Assembly: GCF_943914685.1 (NCBI RefSeq)
Contig: NZ_CALUCZ010000011.1
Location: forward strand, 1-64,000
Origin: an uncultured Mobiluncus sp.
GTDB lineage: Bacteria; Actinomycetota; Actinomycetes; Actinomycetales; Actinomycetaceae
Length of the DNA stretch: 64,000 bases
Direction of reading: 5' to 3'
The position numbers and the translations under genes are program-made. The notes below the pieces were generated by a model. The model saw only the letters and a list, made by a program, of their open reading frames with translations, did no database searches and was not told the origin of the DNA. The first letter of the stretch is position 1, and every line of letters begins with the position of its first letter. Below, piece after piece: positions 31,745 through 41,582 of this stretch.

Positions 31745-32890
31745 ATGAACCGCTTTAGCCGCGCTCTACGTGAACTAACCCGCCGCGCCGGATCCGCCAC
31801 CGGCGCAATGCCGCCCGGCGTGACGCCACCAACACGCCGGGCGGCCCCCTTTGAACCCGCAAGCCTAGTCTCTGTGTACCGCGCTATCGACATCATTACT
31901 AGCGCCGTCGCACAGTTACCGCTAAGGGTTGAGCGTCACGGGGTGGAAGTCCCAGCCAGCGAAATCCCTGACATTATCAAAGCGCCCTCGCTATCGTTTA
32001 CCCGCTCGGACTTCCTGGAACAAATCGCGTTGAGCCTGGCAGTCACCGGCAACTCCTACATTCTCGCTAAACGAATCGGCGGGAAGATTGTGGAACTTGT
32101 GGTACTAAACCCGCATGAGGTACTACCCACCCAGGACGAAAACAGCGGGGTTATTACTTACTCTTACCGGGGACGCGACTACGGTCAAGCCGATATTCAA
32201 CACCTAAAGTTTATGGTGTTGCCCGGTAGTTTGAAAGGGCTGGGAGCGATCCAGGCGGCGCGTGCTGAAATCCAGGGCGCTATTAATCTTCGAGACTACG
32301 CCGCGCAATGGTTCAACGGATCCGGCCAACCCTCTGGAATACTATCCACCGACCAGGCGCTAACCGCTGAGGACGCGAAACAGATTAGGGACACCTGGAA
32401 CAACATCGACCCCGCGACCGGTAAGCCCCTACCCGCCGCCGCTAACCCGTCAAACATTAAGGTCACCGGGAAAGGCGTCAAATATGAACCCATCGTGTTA
32501 AACCCGCGCGACGCTCAGTTTATCGAATCGCGGAACTTTAACACGCTTGAAATCGCGCGACTATTTGGTATCCCTGCAACCCTCATGCTGACCGCTACCG
32601 AAGGTTCGAGTATGACTTACTCGAACGTTGAGCAGGACTGGCTCGGTTTCGTGCGTTTCACGCTGACTAAGTATTTACGCAAGATTGAGGAAGCCCTAAC
32701 CACGTTCACGCCGCGGGGTCAGACCGTGCGTTTCCAAATCTCTGCGCTTTTACGTTCGGACACGCTTACCCGCTACCAAGCCCACCAAATCGCGCTTAAC
32801 GCCGGGTTCATGACCCTAAACGAGGTCAGGGCTATCGAATCTCTACCACCGTTAGAAACCCAGGAACATGAGGAGACTGTGAAACCATGA
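31745..32890 (+). CDS. HK97-type portal protein
   Basis: A 381-residue portal protein (SVYRAIDIITSAVAQLPLRV, LEQIALSLAVTGNSYILAKR, GIPATLMLTATEGSSMTYSN) that forms the dodecameric DNA gate at one capsid vertex. Length is typical for the family. The stop overlaps the protease-capsid start (ATGA). Confidence 0.93.
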   Translation: MNRFSRALRELTRRAGSATGAMPPGVTPPTRRAAPFEPASLVSVYRAIDIITSAVAQLPLRVERHGVEVPASEIPDIIKAPSLSFTRSDFLEQIALSLAVTGNSYILAKRIGGKIVELVVLNPHEVLPTQDENSGVITYSYRGRDYGQADIQHLKFMVLPGSLKGLGAIQAARAEIQGAINLRDYAAQWFNGSGQPSGILSTDQALTAEDAKQIRDTWNNIDPATGKPLPAAANPSNIKVTGKGVKYEPIVLNPRDAQFIESRNFNTLEIARLFGIPATLMLTATEGSSMTYSNVEQDWLGFVRFTLTKYLRKIEEALTTFTPRGQTVRFQISALLRSDTLTRYQAHQIALNAGFMTLNEVRAIESLPPLETQEHEETVKP

Positions 32891-34476
32891 CTGTTTACGA
32901 CATCGATATGAAAACCACCGGAAACCAGACACGCGCGTTCGAGTTCCGCGCCAAACCCGCCGATAGCGGTAAACGAGAAATCGAGGGTATCGGGGTTCCC
33001 TACGATACGGAAACCGAGCTGTTTCCTTATGTGCGTGAGCGCTTTGCGCCTGGCTCGGTAGACGCTACCGGCGCGTTGCTGTTTTATGGGCATGAAAAAC
33101 CCATCGGGCGAATCACCGACGCCCAAGACACCCCCGAGGGCGTGCTTATTCGGGCGGCTATTTCCGAAACCAGCCTAGGCAACGACGTTTACCAGCTTTT
33201 GCGTGACGGCGTGCTAACCAAAATGTCTATCGGGTTTATGCCCGGCGTATCTGAGGACGCTTGCATTGTGGAGGAACGCGGGGATACCGAGGTTATTACC
33301 TGGAAAAAGGTAAAAGCCTTGGAGTTCTCTGTTGTGCCTTTCCCCGCCTATACAGACGCCAAAATCACAAATGTTCGACAAACCCCAACCAATCAACCGA
33401 AAGGAACACCCATGTCAAAAGAAACTCTGGAAATGTTAACCCGTAGCGATCTGGATCCGATTAACGAGTCTCTGGACCGTATGCAACGCCAAATCCAGGC
33501 GCTCCCCCAAACAGCCACGGCCCCGGCTATGCCTAAATGGCGTTCTATGGGCGAATGGTTGCAAGATATCGCCGCCGGTGACGATGCCGCTATCGACTAC
33601 TATGCCCGCGCGTTTGCTGGTAACACTACAGGCGACACCATCATGAAAGACACCTTTGTGGGCGACTTCGTGAAACTCGCTATTGACCGGCGTCGCGTGA
33701 CCCCGCTGTTTTCCACCGGTGCGTTACCCGAGAAAGGGACCTCTGTTGATTTCTACCAGGTAGAAACCGAGGACTTTAAAGCCGGTAAACAGGCTACTGA
33801 GGGCGCGGACTTGCCGGGCGCGTCGAAACTGAAACTTAAAGACGCTAACAGCCCGGTCGCTACGGTGGGAGGCTGGACCGAGGTCAGCCGTCAAGCCGTG
33901 GAGCGCGCAACTGTACCGGCGCTTAACACGCTGTTGGAGGGTATGGCGCTGAAATACGCCCAAGTCACCGATGAACTGGTAAAAACTGTTCTTACCACCA
34001 CGGTCGCTAACGCGAAAACCAAGATTGCCCTAGGGGCTGATCCCGCTACCGGTAGTGTGAAGCAATGGACGGACGCGCTTATTGACGCCGCGGACCTGTA
34101 CGGGGCGACAATGTTCAACATCACCGGCCTGGGCGTGTCCAAGGACGTGTTCAAAGCCCTGGCTAACCTGGAAACCACCGGGAACCGGCTCATGAACACA
34201 GGCGACGGGCGCAACCTTGCCGGAACTATCGACGTTCCGGGTCTTTCCGGTGAACTGTTGCGTATCCCGGTGTATCTCATTCCAGGCGCCGCCGCTAACA
34301 CGGCGTTCCTGTTCGATAAAGAGGCTATCAAAACCCTCGAATCACCCGGTTCCCCGGCCATGTTGCAAGACTCCAACATTATCAACCTGTCCCAGTCTTA
34401 CAGCCTGTACGGATACCACGCCGTGATCGTGCCTTTCCCGACCGCTATTGTTCCAATCGTCAAGGCTGCAAGCTAA
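32887..34476 (+). CDS. Fused prohead protease and major capsid protein
   Basis: A 529-residue fusion. Residues about 15-160 are a HK97-type prohead serine protease (GIGVPYDTETELFPYVRERF, His in FYGHEKPIG, Ser in KMSIGF). Residues about 175-215 form a short scaffold-like helix (LDPINESLDRMQRQIQAL). The rest is a HK97-fold capsid (GDTIMKDTFVGDFVKLAID.., GGWTEVSRQAVERA..). Usually two or three genes encode these. There is an ATG within the linker (33412, MSKETLEM) with a GAAAGGA ribosome site 6 nt before it, so free capsid protein could also be made internally. Processing would free the capsid. Confidence 0.9.
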   Translation: MTVYDIDMKTTGNQTRAFEFRAKPADSGKREIEGIGVPYDTETELFPYVRERFAPGSVDATGALLFYGHEKPIGRITDAQDTPEGVLIRAAISETSLGNDVYQLLRDGVLTKMSIGFMPGVSEDACIVEERGDTEVITWKKVKALEFSVVPFPAYTDAKITNVRQTPTNQPKGTPMSKETLEMLTRSDLDPINESLDRMQRQIQALPQTATAPAMPKWRSMGEWLQDIAAGDDAAIDYYARAFAGNTTGDTIMKDTFVGDFVKLAIDRRRVTPLFSTGALPEKGTSVDFYQVETEDFKAGKQATEGADLPGASKLKLKDANSPVATVGGWTEVSRQAVERATVPALNTLLEGMALKYAQVTDELVKTVLTTTVANAKTKIALGADPATGSVKQWTDALIDAADLYGATMFNITGLGVSKDVFKALANLETTGNRLMNTGDGRNLAGTIDVPGLSGELLRIPVYLIPGAAANTAFLFDKEAIKTLESPGSPAMLQDSNIINLSQSYSLYGYHAVIVPFPTAIVPIVKAAS

Positions 34477-34484
34477 GGCAAGTC

Positions 34485-34790
34485 ATGAGTACCCGTTTAG
34501 CTGAGTATGTGCAAGCCCCGCCGGAAGACGCCGGGTTTATAGACCAGTGCGAAAAAGCCGCTACCGCTATAGTTACGGCTCGCACCGGCGGGGCGGCCAT
34601 ACCCGAAACAGTTTTAGCCGCCGCGACCCTGGAGGTTGCCGCGAACCTGTATAACCGGCGTACCTCGCGGCGCGACTTGGGAGTTTTTGGGGACGCGGAA
34701 ACCGCCGCGCCGTATCAGCGCCCCGCGCTCGACCCGTTCACGCCCGCCCTCCCGATACTCCGGCCATACTTGCCGCCGCCCGTAGCATAA
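34485..34790 (+). CDS. Head-tail connector protein
   Basis: A 101-residue helical protein (DQCEKAATAIVTARTGGAAI, LAAATLEVAANLYNRRTSRR) in the position and with the pattern of gp6-like head-tail adaptors. It would dock on the portal. It begins 8 nt after the capsid stop. Confidence 0.7.
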   Translation: MSTRLAEYVQAPPEDAGFIDQCEKAATAIVTARTGGAAIPETVLAAATLEVAANLYNRRTSRRDLGVFGDAETAAPYQRPALDPFTPALPILRPYLPPPVA

Positions 34791-34801
34791 AGGAAACCAT
34801 C

Positions 34802-35188
34802 ATGACCATGTTGGACGCTGCCCGCGAAATAGTGAACCAGTTAAACACCTGTTTCACTAAAGCCGGTGTGAAAGCTCTAGCGACGCTGGACCCTACCGAG
34901 GTAAGCCCCCGGGTCCACGCTAACCAGGTCGCGGCGATTGTTACCGCGCCAGATTACCGGTTTACGGGTATTACTACCGTAGAGGCCGAATGGGAAATCT
35001 GGCTAATAGCTCCCGGCGCGCAAGACCTAGAGGGTGCTTGGGAAACCCTCGAAACCAGCCTCGAAGCATTCCGGCAAGAGTTTCAGGTTACCGAGGTGAA
35101 GCCCGCCACTTACCAGCCCGCTAACGGCGCTACCTATCCCGCGCTAATAGCAAATTTTGAATCAGTCCACCAATACGAAAACCAATAG
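34802..35188 (+). CDS. Tail terminator-like protein
   Basis: A 128-residue alpha/beta protein (MLDAAREIVNQLNTCFTKAG.., EAEWEIWLIAPGAQDLEGAW) lying before the major tail protein, where tail terminators (gpU-like) occur. Assignment is from place, size and fold; no diagnostic motif is seen. AAGGAAACC precedes the ATG. Confidence 0.6.
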   Translation: MTMLDAAREIVNQLNTCFTKAGVKALATLDPTEVSPRVHANQVAAIVTAPDYRFTGITTVEAEWEIWLIAPGAQDLEGAWETLETSLEAFRQEFQVTEVKPATYQPANGATYPALIANFESVHQYENQ

Positions 35189-35202
35189 AAAGGAAACCCA
35201 TC

Positions 35203-35637
35203 ATGTCGTTCACACCTCAGAAGCTCGGTCCGGGTCATCTCAAGTTTGGCGCTACCGGATCCGAACAAGAGTTCGGCTCTATGACCACCGCGACCAGTAT
35301 TGAACCCGATATTAAAGAAGAAGACCCGGTACCCATGCTCGACGGCTCTAACTATGTCGAACAAGGCGAAATCTTAGGAACTTTGAAAGGCACGTTTTAC
35401 CAGGATTACACCATGGAGGGACTAACCGCCTGGACCTGGACAAACGGCGGTAAAAATATGCCTTTCGAGTTCCGGCCCCGCGATGACTCCGACATGATTA
35501 TTAAGGGGTCTTGCATGATTAAACCCGTCAAGGTTGGAGGCGACCCGAACAAGGCAAACACCGCCGATTTCGAGTTTACGCTGACTTCCCGCCCGGTCAT
35601 GGAGAAAGCCACCGCAACCACGCCGGCTGGGAGCTGA
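35203..35637 (+). CDS. Major tail protein
   Basis: A 144-residue beta-rich protein (GEILGTLKGTFYQDYTMEGL, ADFEFTLTSRPVMEK) typical of siphophage tail tube subunits. It precedes the chaperone and tape-measure genes with one gene between. AGAAAGGAAACC lies before the ATG. Confidence 0.8.
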   Translation: MSFTPQKLGPGHLKFGATGSEQEFGSMTTATSIEPDIKEEDPVPMLDGSNYVEQGEILGTLKGTFYQDYTMEGLTAWTWTNGGKNMPFEFRPRDDSDMIIKGSCMIKPVKVGGDPNKANTADFEFTLTSRPVMEKATATTPAGS

Positions 35638-35642
35638 ATCAA

Positions 35643-36080
35643 ATGAGTAAGGTGAGCGGGGCGCCAATTCAGGGTATCGAGGTAGAGGGCGCAAGAGAGT
35701 TACGCCGTCAGCTAAAAGCCGCCGGTGATGACCTTACCGAGATGAAAGCAGTACATCACAAGGTTGGTTTACTGGTTGCTAATGCCTCGAAAATCCTTGC
35801 GCCCCGCTCATCTGACTCGACTCACATCGCTGAAACTACCCGCGCGTCTAAAACTAAAACCGCGGCGGTCGTAAAAGTCGGTGGAGCTAAGTTCCCTTAC
35901 GCTAACCCCATTCATTGGGGTTGGTTTACCCGCCCTAACCCGGCAAAAGGGTGGCGGGGTGGAGCGATAAAACCCCGTTTTTGGGTGTCGCGCGCCGGCG
36001 CGCAAACAGAACCCGAATGGTTCCGAATCTATGAGGACTATGTAAACAAAACCCTGGACCAAGTGAAAGGAAAACCCTAA
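35643..36080 (+). CDS. HK97 gp10-like neck/tail completion protein
   Basis: A 145-residue basic protein (ELRRQLKAAGDDLTEMKAVH, ANPIHWGWFTRPNPAKGWRG, KPRFWVSRA) with the HxGW.. and aPrFW pattern of gp10-type proteins. It is placed after the major tail gene instead of before it, a variation of gene order. Confidence 0.75.
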   Translation: MSKVSGAPIQGIEVEGARELRRQLKAAGDDLTEMKAVHHKVGLLVANASKILAPRSSDSTHIAETTRASKTKTAAVVKVGGAKFPYANPIHWGWFTRPNPAKGWRGGAIKPRFWVSRAGAQTEPEWFRIYEDYVNKTLDQVKGKP

Positions 36081-36493
36081 ATGAAACCGTTTATTATTCA
36101 AGCTGAAACCGCTAACAACGGTAGTTTTCGTGAGCGCGTCTTAATGATTGACAAACTCATGTTTGAAAAAGCCGCCCGCGCTAACGGCTGGAATATGCAA
36201 ACCTCCGAAATCACGTTTACCGCGTTTTGTGCCTGGCAAGTATTGAAACGGCTACACAAAATCCCGACAGAACTCACCTACGAACAATTTATTGAAACAG
36301 AGCTGTTGGACGCTGTGATTATTCAAGAGGAACCAGGGCAAAACCCTACAGTTACGGCGTGAACTCCTATCATGCCGTCCTAGTTGCTTTGGCCTTACGC
36401 TCGGGAATCCCCCCTAGCGTATGGCTCAAAGAACCCCCCGAGTATTTAGAAACAGCTCTCACGTTGCTAGAAAACGAGGCAAACAATGGCTAA
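36081..36493 (+). CDS. Tail assembly chaperone with -1 frameshift
   Basis: The first frame (36081-36362) gives a 93-residue protein. The -1 frame continues after it as YSYGVNSYHAVLVALALRSG and on to a TAA at 36491-36493. The heptamer AAACCCT (36341-36347) matches X XXY YYZ in phase (A AAC CCT), so slippage there would make a fusion of about 136 residues. This is the G/GT arrangement conserved in long-tailed phages: both products guide tape-measure and tube assembly. The tape-measure gene starts inside the end of the second frame. Confidence 0.8.
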
Positions 36494-38645
36494 CAAATCA
36501 GCGATAATGTCACTTCGTATTATTGGCGACGCGAAAAAAGCCATTATCGAAATGGATAAACTAGGCAACCATACTTCAAAGTTTGGAAGCCTAGTAAAAT
36601 CGGCTGGCGCGGTTGCTGTTGCCGGCATGGCCGCCGCCGGCGCCGCTATCGGCGGGGTAGTCATCGCCGGGGTAAAAGCCGCGGGCGACCTCGAACAATC
36701 AGTGGGCGCCCTGGATACGGTGTTTGGGGACGCCGCCGCTAGTATGCACAAGAACGCGCAAGCGGCAAGCGACGCCCTAGGGCTAACCGAAAACTCTTAC
36801 AACGAGCTAGCTACCCTGTTAGGCACCCAGCTTAAAAATGGCATGGGCGGCGCCGCCGCCGATATGCAAAAGGTAGGAGCTAAAACTAACGAGTTGATCG
36901 GGTTAGGCGCTGACCTGGCTTCCATGTTCGGGGGAACCACTAGCGACGCGGTAGGTGCGCTATCCTCCGCCCTGAAAGGTGAACGCGACCCTATTGAACG
37001 CTACGGGGTGTCTCTGAAGCAGGCCGCGATTGACGCGAAAGCCGCGGAACTCGGATTTACCAAGGTAGGCGGCTCTTTCGACGCGGAAGCGCAACAGGCC
37101 GCGACCCTGGCTCTAATCATGGAGCAAACCAGCGCCGCTCATGGGAATTTTGCGCGTGAATCTGACACTTTCGCGCACCAAATTGAGGTAGGAAAAGCCC
37201 AAATCGGTAACATTACGGCTGAGATAGGTAAGGGATTCTTGCCTATGCTCACTAAGGCCGGGCAAGTCATAAACGCTGACTTTTTGCCCGGCGCGCAAAA
37301 GTTAGCCTCTCAAATTGCCCCCACCCTAGCCGTCGTGTTTTCTACCCTCGGCCCCATGATCACCCCGCTAATCCAAGGGTTCACCCAGCTGGTAGGAACC
37401 GGGCTAACCCCTACCGGGCTAGGTTTCGCGGCTCTACAAGCAAACATTAACCCAATCATGGACCTGTTGAAAACCCTGGGAGAGGTCCTAATAGGGTCAA
37501 TACTTCCCCAACTAACGAGTCTAGGCCAGGCGGTAGTTCCGCCAATACTGGGACTAATCAACGGGATAGTACCACCACTAACCGAAATAATCGGTGTAAT
37601 AGTGAATCTTGCCGGCGCGCTCATCTCGAGTATCATGCCGCCGCTCACTCAAATAATCGGCTCTGTTTTGCCGCCGCTGACTACAGTAATATCGGCTCTC
37701 ATGCCCCTACTGGCTGACGTGGTGAAAGCATTAGCGCCCGTGATCCAGGTAATTGGGGTAGTGATTGGCCTGATCCTCAACATTTTACAGCCCGCAATTA
37801 AGTTCGTCGCCGATTTTATCGCCGTCGTTGTAAAGACAGTCTCAGGTATCCTAGACGGGTTCTTTAAGCTGGTTTCCGGGCTGATTACCGGGGATTGGCA
37901 ACAGGCCTGGCAGGGGGCAAAACAAATCTTTAGCAGTATCTGGGACGGTATTACCGGGATACTCAAAGCCCAATGGGACTTTATCAAAGGTTTCTTTACC
38001 GCTCAGCTAGAAAATGTGAAAACCGTTTGGTCCGGCGCCTGGAATGTAGTTACTACCTATTTTTCTAACGTGTGGAAATCAATCCAAACCATACTAGCCG
38101 GAGCATGGGGCGCCATTCAAAACGCGATAAAAGGAGGAATCGGAAACGCGGTTGCCGCAATAGGTGAGTTACCAAGCCGCGCGGTGCAGGCCCTAGGTAA
38201 CATCGGTAGCGTTCTAGCCGGTGCAGGGCGTCAAATGATGGAAGGCTTCATTGGTGGGGTTAAAGCAATGGCGGGCCGAATCGCGTCTGCCGCGCGTGAA
38301 GTAGTCTCTGACGCTGTAGATGGTGTTAAGAGCTTTCTTGGTATCGCTTCCCCGTCGAAGCTGTTTAAGGAAATCGGTATACAAACCGGTGCAGGCCTTA
38401 TTAACGGCATTAACTCCATGGACCACAAAGTGGATAAAGCCTTTACCAACATGGTTTCCTTTGACCTAGCTACTACGAACCCGCTAAACCTTGAAGGTAA
38501 CAAGAGTAGCAAGAAACTAGCAGGGGGAACGGTAATAAACATTACCGTTAACGGTGCAATCGACCCCGTAGCGGTAGCTAATCAGATTGAAGATATTTTA
38601 ACAACCTCGCAACGCCGGAAAAACGGTGTAGTTTTGGGAGCGTGA
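36486..38645 (+). CDS. Tape measure protein
   Basis: A 719-residue tape measure protein. After a short N-terminal segment come hydrophobic helices (AVAVAGMAAAGAAIGGVVIA), long Ala-rich coil regions, a hydrophobic central block (about residues 290-470), and a C-terminal TP901-like end. Its length sets tail length, here about 100 nm by the usual 1.5 angstrom per residue rule. It starts 8 nt inside the chaperone frame. Confidence 0.93.
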   Translation: MANKSAIMSLRIIGDAKKAIIEMDKLGNHTSKFGSLVKSAGAVAVAGMAAAGAAIGGVVIAGVKAAGDLEQSVGALDTVFGDAAASMHKNAQAASDALGLTENSYNELATLLGTQLKNGMGGAAADMQKVGAKTNELIGLGADLASMFGGTTSDAVGALSSALKGERDPIERYGVSLKQAAIDAKAAELGFTKVGGSFDAEAQQAATLALIMEQTSAAHGNFARESDTFAHQIEVGKAQIGNITAEIGKGFLPMLTKAGQVINADFLPGAQKLASQIAPTLAVVFSTLGPMITPLIQGFTQLVGTGLTPTGLGFAALQANINPIMDLLKTLGEVLIGSILPQLTSLGQAVVPPILGLINGIVPPLTEIIGVIVNLAGALISSIMPPLTQIIGSVLPPLTTVISALMPLLADVVKALAPVIQVIGVVIGLILNILQPAIKFVADFIAVVVKTVSGILDGFFKLVSGLITGDWQQAWQGAKQIFSSIWDGITGILKAQWDFIKGFFTAQLENVKTVWSGAWNVVTTYFSNVWKSIQTILAGAWGAIQNAIKGGIGNAVAAIGELPSRAVQALGNIGSVLAGAGRQMMEGFIGGVKAMAGRIASAAREVVSDAVDGVKSFLGIASPSKLFKEIGIQTGAGLINGINSMDHKVDKAFTNMVSFDLATTNPLNLEGNKSSKKLAGGTVINITVNGAIDPVAVANQIEDILTTSQRRKNGVVLGA

Positions 38646-38649
38646 CATT

Positions 38650-40293
38650 ATGCCAACAATGAAATTCACAACCCGTATTCTAGCGGGCGGGAAAGAATTA
38701 CCCATGACGCCGGAACATTTTGAAAACGGCGATATTTGCGCACTAGACGGAGTTTCGATTACATGGGGCAAAACTAACCAGGTAGACCAGCCCGAACCAG
38801 CGTTAGCTCGGTTCGCGCTTGCATCGAAAAATACTAACCAATCGCAGGGCGAAGCGTTCGCAGTCGGTACCCCAATCCAAATCTTTACTAGGGGGACAGT
38901 TAAAACGGATCCGGCCAATGCGACATCGAATATTTTGGAAACTACGCGGCATAGGAAAGGCGATCTGACCCTCGTTAGCGCCAATCCTGAAACTTGGCAA
39001 CACCTACCTAAGAAAACTTGGGAATCTGAATTAATGATTTACCCAGCCGAAGCCGGTGACCCGAACGATCCGGGCGCGTGGGATAAAATCCGCAAAGCCG
39101 AAGGGGGAACCTGGAAAATCCGCGTAGCCGGTAACGCACCGGACGGGGCGCAAATAACCCTAACCTTTCTCACCTGGCAGTTGCACACACTACCCCCCGA
39201 ACTCGGAGAAACACACACGTATAACGTTTCCGGCCCGTTCGACTTAGTGTTTGAATCGGTGATAGCTTCCGGGTGGGTAGGAGCGAAAATAGAAACAAAA
39301 CTAGCCTACCAGCGCACCTGGCAACAGACCCCGGGCGCTTGGAGCGACCACCAGGAGGCGTGGAACACACACACGCCCGACAATCTCACCTATACACCCA
39401 CCATTACTAGCCAAGCGTTTACGCAATCACGGGAAGTAATGGTATTTCAAGGCAGCGTTACCGACGCTTCGAGTGTCATTGACCCTACTGGGCTAAAAAT
39501 TTCGGTCATCGCGGGCGACCTTTTAGCAGAACTAGGCTCAATCCCGATAACAGGGACCGCGCGGCCTAATGAACCGGTTAACACGCGCATAAAAACGTTA
39601 GTTGGACTTACCGGTATCACCCCCGCCCCCGAAACCGTTTTGCCCTCGAACGGGCAAACCGTTATCTACCAACAGCAACTCGAAAACACTAAAGCGCTAC
39701 CTGTTTTACATGAATGCGCATGGGCAACCGGAACTAATCTTTATGTACGTTCGCACCCTGTTTCCGGTCAAGTCATCGTTTTTGAAAAACCCACCGAACG
39801 CGCGAAATCAAGCGTTTCACTACCCGCGGGGCTTTTCCAAGAAAAAGGTGTACAGCTCACCCAAGACCTTACCGACGCCACCACAACAGTCACCGTTTGG
39901 TACCAAGACGGCGAAAATGAAGCGGCAATAACCCTACGCGACGATTCAGCCCTGCACCAAGGAGAACGGAACACGGAAGTCAAGACGCTACTAACCACGA
40001 AAGGCGACGCATCACTATTAGCGGCCGACTGGCTCGACCGTGTTTCACGGGCGCCCGCATGGCGCGTTAAAGGCCTTGTTTGGTCCTCTATAACCGGCGG
40101 TAACGACAACTCGTTTGAACCAGCCCTAGATATCCTCTCAGCACACACAAGGAACGGGCTACCAATACATCTAACCGGCCTCCCCGCATGGTTGCCCGCG
40201 GAAACTATGAACGGCTGGCTAGAGGGCGGAACATACGAATTTAGGAAAAACACCTGGAACCTGCAAACAAATTTCACAATCAAGGAAGGATAA
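38650..40293 (+). CDS. Minor tail / tail-tip protein
   Basis: A 547-residue beta-rich protein directly after the tape measure, as expected of a distal tail or tail-hub protein. It is the only large tip protein, so it may combine roles split among two or three genes in bigger phages. No enzymatic motif is seen. It starts 4 nt after the tape-measure stop. Confidence 0.75.
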   Translation: MPTMKFTTRILAGGKELPMTPEHFENGDICALDGVSITWGKTNQVDQPEPALARFALASKNTNQSQGEAFAVGTPIQIFTRGTVKTDPANATSNILETTRHRKGDLTLVSANPETWQHLPKKTWESELMIYPAEAGDPNDPGAWDKIRKAEGGTWKIRVAGNAPDGAQITLTFLTWQLHTLPPELGETHTYNVSGPFDLVFESVIASGWVGAKIETKLAYQRTWQQTPGAWSDHQEAWNTHTPDNLTYTPTITSQAFTQSREVMVFQGSVTDASSVIDPTGLKISVIAGDLLAELGSIPITGTARPNEPVNTRIKTLVGLTGITPAPETVLPSNGQTVIYQQQLENTKALPVLHECAWATGTNLYVRSHPVSGQVIVFEKPTERAKSSVSLPAGLFQEKGVQLTQDLTDATTTVTVWYQDGENEAAITLRDDSALHQGERNTEVKTLLTTKGDASLLAADWLDRVSRAPAWRVKGLVWSSITGGNDNSFEPALDILSAHTRNGLPIHLTGLPAWLPAETMNGWLEGGTYEFRKNTWNLQTNFTIKEG

Positions 40294-40298
40294 GAATA

Positions 40299-40742
40299 AT
40301 GCCAGCCACAACACAAAACTACGAGCTACCCTATCCACTCGAAACCGACCCTATCAGCGAAGGAGCCACAACAATCCAGGAACTAGCCGAGAAACTGGAC
40401 AGTTTCATGCGAAACAAAGAAATCTTTTTCGCAAAGGCTTTTGAGGCAGGGGGTGTAGGTTATGGTAAAACATATAATGTCAACTTTCCTGGAAACCGTG
40501 TATTTAAGAACATTCCAAAGGTTGAAATATGCTCACTGAGAGAAGTTCGGATTGATAACTCTGGCAAATTTGACTTGCAGCATTTAAACACTCTTACTGC
40601 GCTGCGAAGCTATCCTATGCAACATACTTGCTCGATTGAATCGGTTGGAAATAGCTCTTTTAGTGTAACAGCCTTTTCAGCTGCAACATCTAGTGCGTCT
40701 CATTTAGTTATCGGGTTTCTTGTGAAACCACAGGGGGAATAG
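40299..40742 (+). CDS. Tail fibre or receptor-binding protein
   Basis: A 147-residue protein. The first 40 residues (TTQNYELPYPLETDPISEGA, TTIQELAEKLD) match the N-terminal attachment pattern of actinophage fibres. The remaining 100 residues are a beta-rich tip. From about 40435 the DNA is clearly AT-richer than its neighbours, so the tip looks exchanged from elsewhere. It lies before the lysis genes and probably determines host binding. Confidence 0.65.
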   Translation: MPATTQNYELPYPLETDPISEGATTIQELAEKLDSFMRNKEIFFAKAFEAGGVGYGKTYNVNFPGNRVFKNIPKVEICSLREVRIDNSGKFDLQHLNTLTALRSYPMQHTCSIESVGNSSFSVTAFSAATSSASHLVIGFLVKPQGE

Positions 40743-40743
40743 C

Positions 40744-41568
40744 ATGATTACCGCTGATTCCTTACTGAGTATCGCATCTAAAGAGATCGGATACAGCCGT
40801 TGGACCGACCCTAAGCCTGGTACGAAGTACGGGCGCGACTATGCCACCCGTCACGGCAAATATTACGGAACCAGCGGCGTCCCCTATTGCGCAATGTTTG
40901 TCACGTGGGTATTCCGGCAAGCCGGAACAACCCCGCCCGGCGGGGACTTCGCCTATTGCCCCACCGGTATAAAGGCCATGAAAAAGCTCGGCCTGGAAGT
41001 CAATAAACACCACGCCCAACCGGGGGATATCGTGTTTTTTGACTGGGACGGCGGAGTTTCCGACCATGTCGGAATCGTTGAACGCAACCTAGGCAACGCC
41101 CTGCAAACTATCGAGGGAAACACTACAGTCGCATGGAAATCGGGCGGGGTAGGCAGACGCACCCGCTCGTTTGGTGTCGTGTGTAATGTGTTTCGTCCCC
41201 GCTACGACAGCGCCCCGCCCGTAGCGCAAGGCCGCAAAACTATAGCCATAGACGGATATTTTGGACCCGCCTCAATCCGCGCCCTACAAACCAGGCTAGG
41301 AACCCCCGCCGATGGGGTCATTTCCTCACAACCCGCGGCCAATAAAACCCACGTACCTAACGCGGGCGCCGGCTGGGAATGGGTCGCCCACGGGGCGAAA
41401 GGCTCAACCTGCATAAAAGCATGGCAAAAGCTAACAGGCGCGGTCCCAGACGGATATTTTGGGCGCGAATCAGTCACGAAGACCCAGCGTTTTCTAGGCG
41501 TGCCAGCAGACGGATATGCCGGCAAACAGACTATGACGGCCTGGCAAACCTGGATAAACCACCACTAG
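40744..41568 (+). CDS. Endolysin: CHAP domain with peptidoglycan-binding repeats
   Basis: A 274-residue lysin. The N-terminal CHAP amidase/peptidase has Cys in GVPYCAMFVTWVF, His in VSDHVGIVE and an acidic partner later. Two peptidoglycan-binding repeats follow (DGYFGPASIRALQTRLG and PDGYFGRESVTKTQRFLG plus DGYAGKQTMTAWQTW). It lyses the host from within. Overlap with the preceding stop is none; the ATG follows 1 nt after TAG. Confidence 0.93.
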   Translation: MITADSLLSIASKEIGYSRWTDPKPGTKYGRDYATRHGKYYGTSGVPYCAMFVTWVFRQAGTTPPGGDFAYCPTGIKAMKKLGLEVNKHHAQPGDIVFFDWDGGVSDHVGIVERNLGNALQTIEGNTTVAWKSGGVGRRTRSFGVVCNVFRPRYDSAPPVAQGRKTIAIDGYFGPASIRALQTRLGTPADGVISSQPAANKTHVPNAGAGWEWVAHGAKGSTCIKAWQKLTGAVPDGYFGRESVTKTQRFLGVPADGYAGKQTMTAWQTWINHH

Positions 41569-41582
41569 AAAGGAACACACCC

